Assembly: GCF_020523825.1 (NCBI RefSeq)
Contig: NZ_JAJALK010000010.1
Span: 62,001-126,000, forward strand
DNA length: 64,000 bases
DNA from: Methylobacterium brachiatum
GTDB lineage: Bacteria; Pseudomonadota; Alphaproteobacteria; Rhizobiales; Beijerinckiaceae
Reading direction: 5' to 3'
A model generated the notes under the pieces. The model did not search any database. It was not told the origin of the DNA and saw only the letters and a list, made by a program, of their open reading frames with translations. A program made the position numbers and the translations under genes. Of the stretch, positions 61,201-64,000 are shown one piece after another (position 1 is the first letter of the stretch; every line of letters begins with the position of its first letter).

Positions 61201-63202
61201 GCCGCCAGTTCGGGTAGCCCTCGGTCGAGCCCGGCACGTTGGCCTGGGCGAGCTCGGAGACCACGTCCTCGTACTGCACGGCGGTCAGCATCGAGGGGGC
61301 GCGGGCGAGGTAGCGAGCGGCCGCCTCGAACGGCGCGGCCTCAGGCGGCTCGGCCGAGGGCAGGAGCTGCTCGGCGGCCAGCGCCTCGGTGAGGCGGCGA
61401 CGCTCGACCACACGCTCGTTGCGCTCGGCCTCGGCGCGCTCGTGATCGTAAAGGCCCAGCGATTGGCGGGTGTCGGTGTCGACCCCGCGCCACCAGCCGA
61501 CGAAGGTCGGCAAATCGTGGGTGGTGATGGCGGTGAGCGCGTCGCGCGGATAGGCGGAGGGGGCCTTGAACCGTCCGTCCCCTTCCCGCTCGAAGGCCAG
61601 GATCCGGTAGCTCAGCACGCCGGCCCGCATCAGGGCGTCGGAGAAGCCCTCGGGCGCGGTGCCGAGATCCTCGGCGATGACCAGGCACTTGTTGCGGTGG
61701 CTCTCCAGCCGCAGCACCGCCAGCATCGGCTCGAACGGCATCATCACGTAGGCGCCGGCATGGGCGCCCGCCCCCAGCGGGATCAGGAACAGCCGGGCGA
61801 GCTGGAAGGCGTGGTCGATCCGGATCGCGCCGGCATGGCGCATGTTGGCCTGGACCAGGGCCCGGAAGGCCGCGAGGCCGTCCCGCTCCATCTCCAGCGG
61901 GTCGAAGGCCGGCAGGCCCCAGTTCTGGCCCTTGGGGGCCAAGAGGTCCGGGGGCGCGCCGATCGAGACCCGGTCGGCGAAGCGCTCGGGATGCGACCAG
62001 ATCTCGGAGCCGCCCCGGTCGGCGCCCACCGCGAGGTCGCGGTAGAGCCCGACCCGCATGCCGGCGCCCAGAGCCGCCGCCGAGGCCGCGGCGAGCTGGC
62101 GGTCGGCGAGGTATTGCAGCCAGGCGTGGTAGCCCACTGCCTCGGCCTTCTCGGCCGCGAAGGCCACGACCGCGTCGGTGCCGGCGCGGCGGTATTCCTC
62201 GGGCCAGTCGCCGAGCCAATGGGCGCCCTGCTGCCGGAAATGCTCGGAGAGCGCCTCGAACACCGCGTGGGCCGCGAGATCCGGGCCGCCCTCCTGGCGG
62301 AAGCGCTCGAACTCGGCGTCGGTGCCGGCCCGGGCCGGAGATTCCAGCCAGAGGGCGCGCAGCACCGGGTCGAGCACGTCGGCCACGCCCTGGTGGTCGA
62401 CGAGGGCGGCCTCGCGCAGGGCCGTGATCGCGTCGGCGCGCTCGGCGAGCAGCGCCTCGGCCCGGGAGCCGGCGAGCCCCGGCAGGCTGCGCGGCGCGAT
62501 GAACAGGGTCTCGAGGAACAGCCGCGAGGACGGTGAGTAGGGCGAGATCTTGGTCCGGTCCGAGCCGAACAGGGCGTGGACCGGGCTCAAGCCCAGAAAG
62601 GCCGCCCCGCGCAGGGCCGCCTCGCGAGCGGCCTCCCCGGCATCCGCGTAGGTGCCGATGCCGATATTGGTGGCCGAGCGCAGGCCGTAGAGCTGGGCAG
62701 CCATGCCCCAGTCGGAGGCGCCCTCCTCCGTGTAGGGCCGCGGGCGCCAGCAGCGCTGGGGCGCGGCGATCACCCAGGATTCGGCCCGGATCCGGCCGGC
62801 CTGGACGGTGAGGCGATGGTAGCCCGGGGTCAGCGGCGGCAGCTCGAAACCCGCACCTTGGCCCGGCTCCGCCCCCTGCAGGTTGGCCCGGCCCTCGCGG
62901 GCCGCGCCGCGCTCGTCCACGAGCCGCCAGACCAGGGTGTGCGGGGTACCGTCCTGGACGCGGACCGGCACCCGGGCGCCGCGCCGCGCCTCCACGGGCA
63001 GGAGCGGCGGGACCAGGCCGCAGCGCAGGGCCTCGACCTGGGCGAGGCTCTCGGCCACGCCGGCCTCGTCCTCGACCGCGAAACCGAGGGCCGCGAGCAG
63101 GCCGCGCCGCACCTCCAGGGAGGTCTCGACGGGCTGGCCGAAGGCGTCGGTATAGCCGGCGGCGACGCCGACGAGGTCGGCGAGTTTTTCCAGGGGGCTC
63201 AC
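58283..63202 (-). CDS. treY: 4-alpha-glucanotransferase (MalQ) fused to malto-oligosyltrehalose synthase (TreY)
   Basis: A 1639-residue bifunctional enzyme. Residues 1-700 are MalQ (GH77): an N-terminal beta region, SDWGMAAQLYGLRSATNIGI, SPVHALFGSDRTKISPYSPS, nucleophile in RHAGAIRIDHAFQLARLFLI, acid/base in KCLVIAEDLGTAPEGFSDAL and AITTHDLPTFVGWWRG. From about 715 TreY (GH13) follows: STYRLQFHKDFTFADAERIV, SHVYASPLQKARPGSTHGYD, DIVPNHMGVGGSDNPWWLSV, nucleophile in GRIDGLRIDHIDGLADPLGY, acid/base in YVVVEKILEPGERLRPWPVA and MITTATHDTKRGEDARTRLL. GTG 63202 overlaps the treZ stop (GTGA). MalQ rebuilds chains left by TreY; TreY isomerises the reducing end to a trehalose linkage. Confidence 0.95.
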   Translation of the reverse strand: MSPLEKLADLVGVAAGYTDAFGQPVETSLEVRRGLLAALGFAVEDEAGVAESLAQVEALRCGLVPPLLPVEARRGARVPVRVQDGTPHTLVWRLVDERGAAREGRANLQGAEPGQGAGFELPPLTPGYHRLTVQAGRIRAESWVIAAPQRCWRPRPYTEEGASDWGMAAQLYGLRSATNIGIGTYADAGEAAREAALRGAAFLGLSPVHALFGSDRTKISPYSPSSRLFLETLFIAPRSLPGLAGSRAEALLAERADAITALREAALVDHQGVADVLDPVLRALWLESPARAGTDAEFERFRQEGGPDLAAHAVFEALSEHFRQQGAHWLGDWPEEYRRAGTDAVVAFAAEKAEAVGYHAWLQYLADRQLAAASAAALGAGMRVGLYRDLAVGADRGGSEIWSHPERFADRVSIGAPPDLLAPKGQNWGLPAFDPLEMERDGLAAFRALVQANMRHAGAIRIDHAFQLARLFLIPLGAGAHAGAYVMMPFEPMLAVLRLESHRNKCLVIAEDLGTAPEGFSDALMRAGVLSYRILAFEREGDGRFKAPSAYPRDALTAITTHDLPTFVGWWRGVDTDTRQSLGLYDHERAEAERNERVVERRRLTEALAAEQLLPSAEPPEAAPFEAAARYLARAPSMLTAVQYEDVVSELAQANVPGSTEGYPNWRRKLDRDLVDIAAPGGPLAKLAASLSAESRGPRSGSARLAAPPPQSTYRLQFHKDFTFADAERIVPYLKKLGISHVYASPLQKARPGSTHGYDIVDHGAINPELGGEEGFVRLSETLHGHGLKLLLDIVPNHMGVGGSDNPWWLSVLEWGSLSPFADAFDIDWQRLGAGRNLVIPFLGDRYGEALEKGTLELKFDPEAGAFSVWHYEHQLPIRPLSYPTILNRVIAAIGAVDDDTTAELLAISERLRAMSIDTDETRRQSFPEEAEGLKRRLAEIYGVSPLIQEATASTLALLNGFKGRPDSFGPLHRLLEAQAYRLAHWRVASSDINYRRFFDVNSLAGLRVELSDIFHRSHETVFRHIREGRIDGLRIDHIDGLADPLGYARALQAAVGPGFYVVVEKILEPGERLRPWPVAGTTGYDVLNQLDGILVDKERQGKVRRLYEWASGVDEPYGFQLRAAKAEILEISFASELEVLTSDLKEVADADRRTRDFTVNALRRALIEIIARFPTYRSYLPPELEEGEVEPEDVRLIEGAVAKAKRWSGLPDRSVHDFAADVLLGRIETTGAGRPDPRVVLRFRRRFQQLTGPVMAKSLEDTLFYRYACLLGLNEVGGDPGEYGIDAEHFHDLQIARARDWPNAMITTATHDTKRGEDARTRLLALSEIPEGWAGAWDQWQRTAGPHLARIDGEPAPDANDQWMFFQAILGAWPLELLEQDETAAIEDFRDRLTAYGEKAMREGKRRSSWVNVDEVYEGATKKLFSALIAPGSDFLRELRPFARRLAHLGMLAGLGRTVLKCTLPGLPDTYQGTEIWDFSFVDPDNRRPVDYPALERMLEQGGAPAELLAHWPDGRVKQATLARLLAERAERPGFYASAAYEPVEARGARAAHVIAYRRTDPGEEGGDLFVAVPRLFAGIVGEATWSGEAFAGTRVDLGAGTSWRDIVSGRTVEGTGEGVDLGDLLRDLPYVVLRRAS

Positions 63203-64000
63203 GAGCGGGGCTCCGTCAGGAACAGGCCGGTCCAGGACGGCAGGTCCCGTCCGGTCGTATCGGGGGCGTTGGTCCAGACCACCCGGGCGCCGCCCGGATC
63301 CAGCGCGAAGGGCGCGTCCCCGACATTGGCGATGAACCGCAGGGTGCCGGCGCCGAACCGCCAGGTGCAATCGACCACGTCGGCCCGCGGCAGGGTGGCG
63401 GCGGCGCCCAGGGAGCCGGATTTCGCGAGGGGCACGACCACGTCCCGGCGCAACCCGAGCAGGCGCGTCGTCTCGGCCAGGACCTCCCGGTGCGGCGAGC
63501 GCGCCCGCTCGGACCAGTCGAGCTTCGAGGCCTCGAAGGTCTCGCGCTCGGTCGGATCCGGGATCTTCGACGTATCGTCGGCAAACGCCGCGAAGCTCTT
63601 GAACTCCCGGCGCCGGCCGTCACGCACCGCCTTGTTCAGCTCCTCGTCCGGGGCGAAGTCGACGAAGAACAGGAACGGCGTCGAGGCCGACCATTCCTCG
63701 CCCATCCAGAGCATCGGGATCTGCGGCGCCAGCAGGAAGCCGGCCCGGGCGAGATCGAGTTTCCTGGGATCGGCCAGATGATTGAGGCGCTCGCCCAGCG
63801 CCCGGTTGCCGACCTGGTCGTGGTTCTGCAGGAAGGTCACGAAGGCCGAGGGCGGCAGATGCGCCGAGGGCTCGCCGCGCGGATGGTTGCCGAGCGTCGA
63901 GAACGGCTCGCCCTGATAGGCGAAACCCTCCGCCAGGCAGCGGGCCAGGCGCTCGACCGGTTTGTCGGCAAAGCTTTGATAATAGCCGGCGTCCTCACCG
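63199..64000 (-). CDS. treZ: malto-oligosyltrehalose trehalohydrolase, 5' end outside the window
   Basis: The open frame runs off the right edge; 266 codons are visible plus the stop at 63199. Blocks of the TreZ C-terminal half: EDAGYYQSFADKPVERLARC, FVTFLQNHDQVGNRALGERL with the transition-state Asp, IPMLWMGEEWSASTPFLFFV, DFAPDEELNKAVRDGRRREF and AGTLRFIANVGDAPFALDPG. TreZ hydrolyses the bond next to the terminal trehalose made by TreY, releasing free trehalose. Its stop overlaps the malQ-treY GTG start, so both are made together from one mRNA whose promoter lies outside the window. Confidence 0.95.
   Translation of the reverse strand, partial: GEDAGYYQSFADKPVERLARCLAEGFAYQGEPFSTLGNHPRGEPSAHLPPSAFVTFLQNHDQVGNRALGERLNHLADPRKLDLARAGFLLAPQIPMLWMGEEWSASTPFLFFVDFAPDEELNKAVRDGRRREFKSFAAFADDTSKIPDPTERETFEASKLDWSERARSPHREVLAETTRLLGLRRDVVVPLAKSGSLGAAATLPRADVVDCTWRFGAGTLRFIANVGDAPFALDPGGARVVWTNAPDTTGRDLPSWTGLFLTEPRS

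Overview
The window is about 64 kb of high-GC (roughly 70%) bacterial chromosome. Gene content points to an alphaproteobacterium, most likely Methylobacterium/Methylorubrum or a close Hyphomicrobiales relative: an HWE-type histidine kinase, a DUF1127 mini-protein, a GCG/CRPN-type secreted peptide, rutABC, and giant fused trehalose/glucan enzymes. This placement is inferred from gene families, not from a marker gene. I saw no rRNA, tRNA, IS element, phage gene, integrase or CRISPR array. On most strands there is a very long antisense shadow ORF, a by-product of GC-rich codon use.

Layout. 1-9.6 kb: 3' part of a GAF-PAS-HWE histidine kinase; a PuuE-like deacetylase divergent from an MFS transporter; an amidohydrolase; a NIT-domain chemoreceptor; an HxlR regulator divergent from a quinone-oxidoreductase-like gene plus cupin. 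9.6-22.5 kb: ParDE toxin-antitoxin, uvrA, an outer-membrane-type protein, a fasciclin protein convergent with an ECF sigma/RskA pair, a protease-fold protein that has lost its catalytic triad, small secreted and DUF1127 proteins, trmFO, an M20 carbamoylase-like amidase, and a 47-codon ORF. 22.5-29.5 kb: surface-glycan genes (acetyltransferase, a 1310-aa GT2-GT4 fusion with an N-terminal repeat region, two GT2 enzymes). 29.5-33.5 kb: rutABC and small proteins. 33.7-42.6 kb: thrC, M16 peptidase, a 7TM-PAS-GGDEF-EAL protein with degenerate motifs, a globin, a coiled-coil/reductase-like pair, an SGNH hydrolase. 42.6-64 kb: a trehalose/alpha-glucan locus.

The trehalose/glucan locus contains glgP, a GH13 glucosidase, glgA, glgB, treS-maltokinase, GH13-glgE, malQ-treY and treZ (5' end beyond the window). 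By family knowledge the parts form a closed circuit. TreS and maltokinase turn trehalose into maltose 1-phosphate, GlgE polymerises it, and GlgB branches it. TreY/TreZ release trehalose again, MalQ recycles short glucans and GlgP phosphorolyses chains. Three of the enzymes are fusions. No glgC is present in the window.

The most unusual non-coding signal is a roughly 70-130 bp intergenic element made of up to four consecutive hairpins. It occurs five times (about 4.36, 5.37, 20.92, 42.57 and 48.86 kb), once in inverted orientation, with compensatory changes between copies. A second, unrelated two-copy hairpin repeat lies at 27.43 and 36.43 kb.
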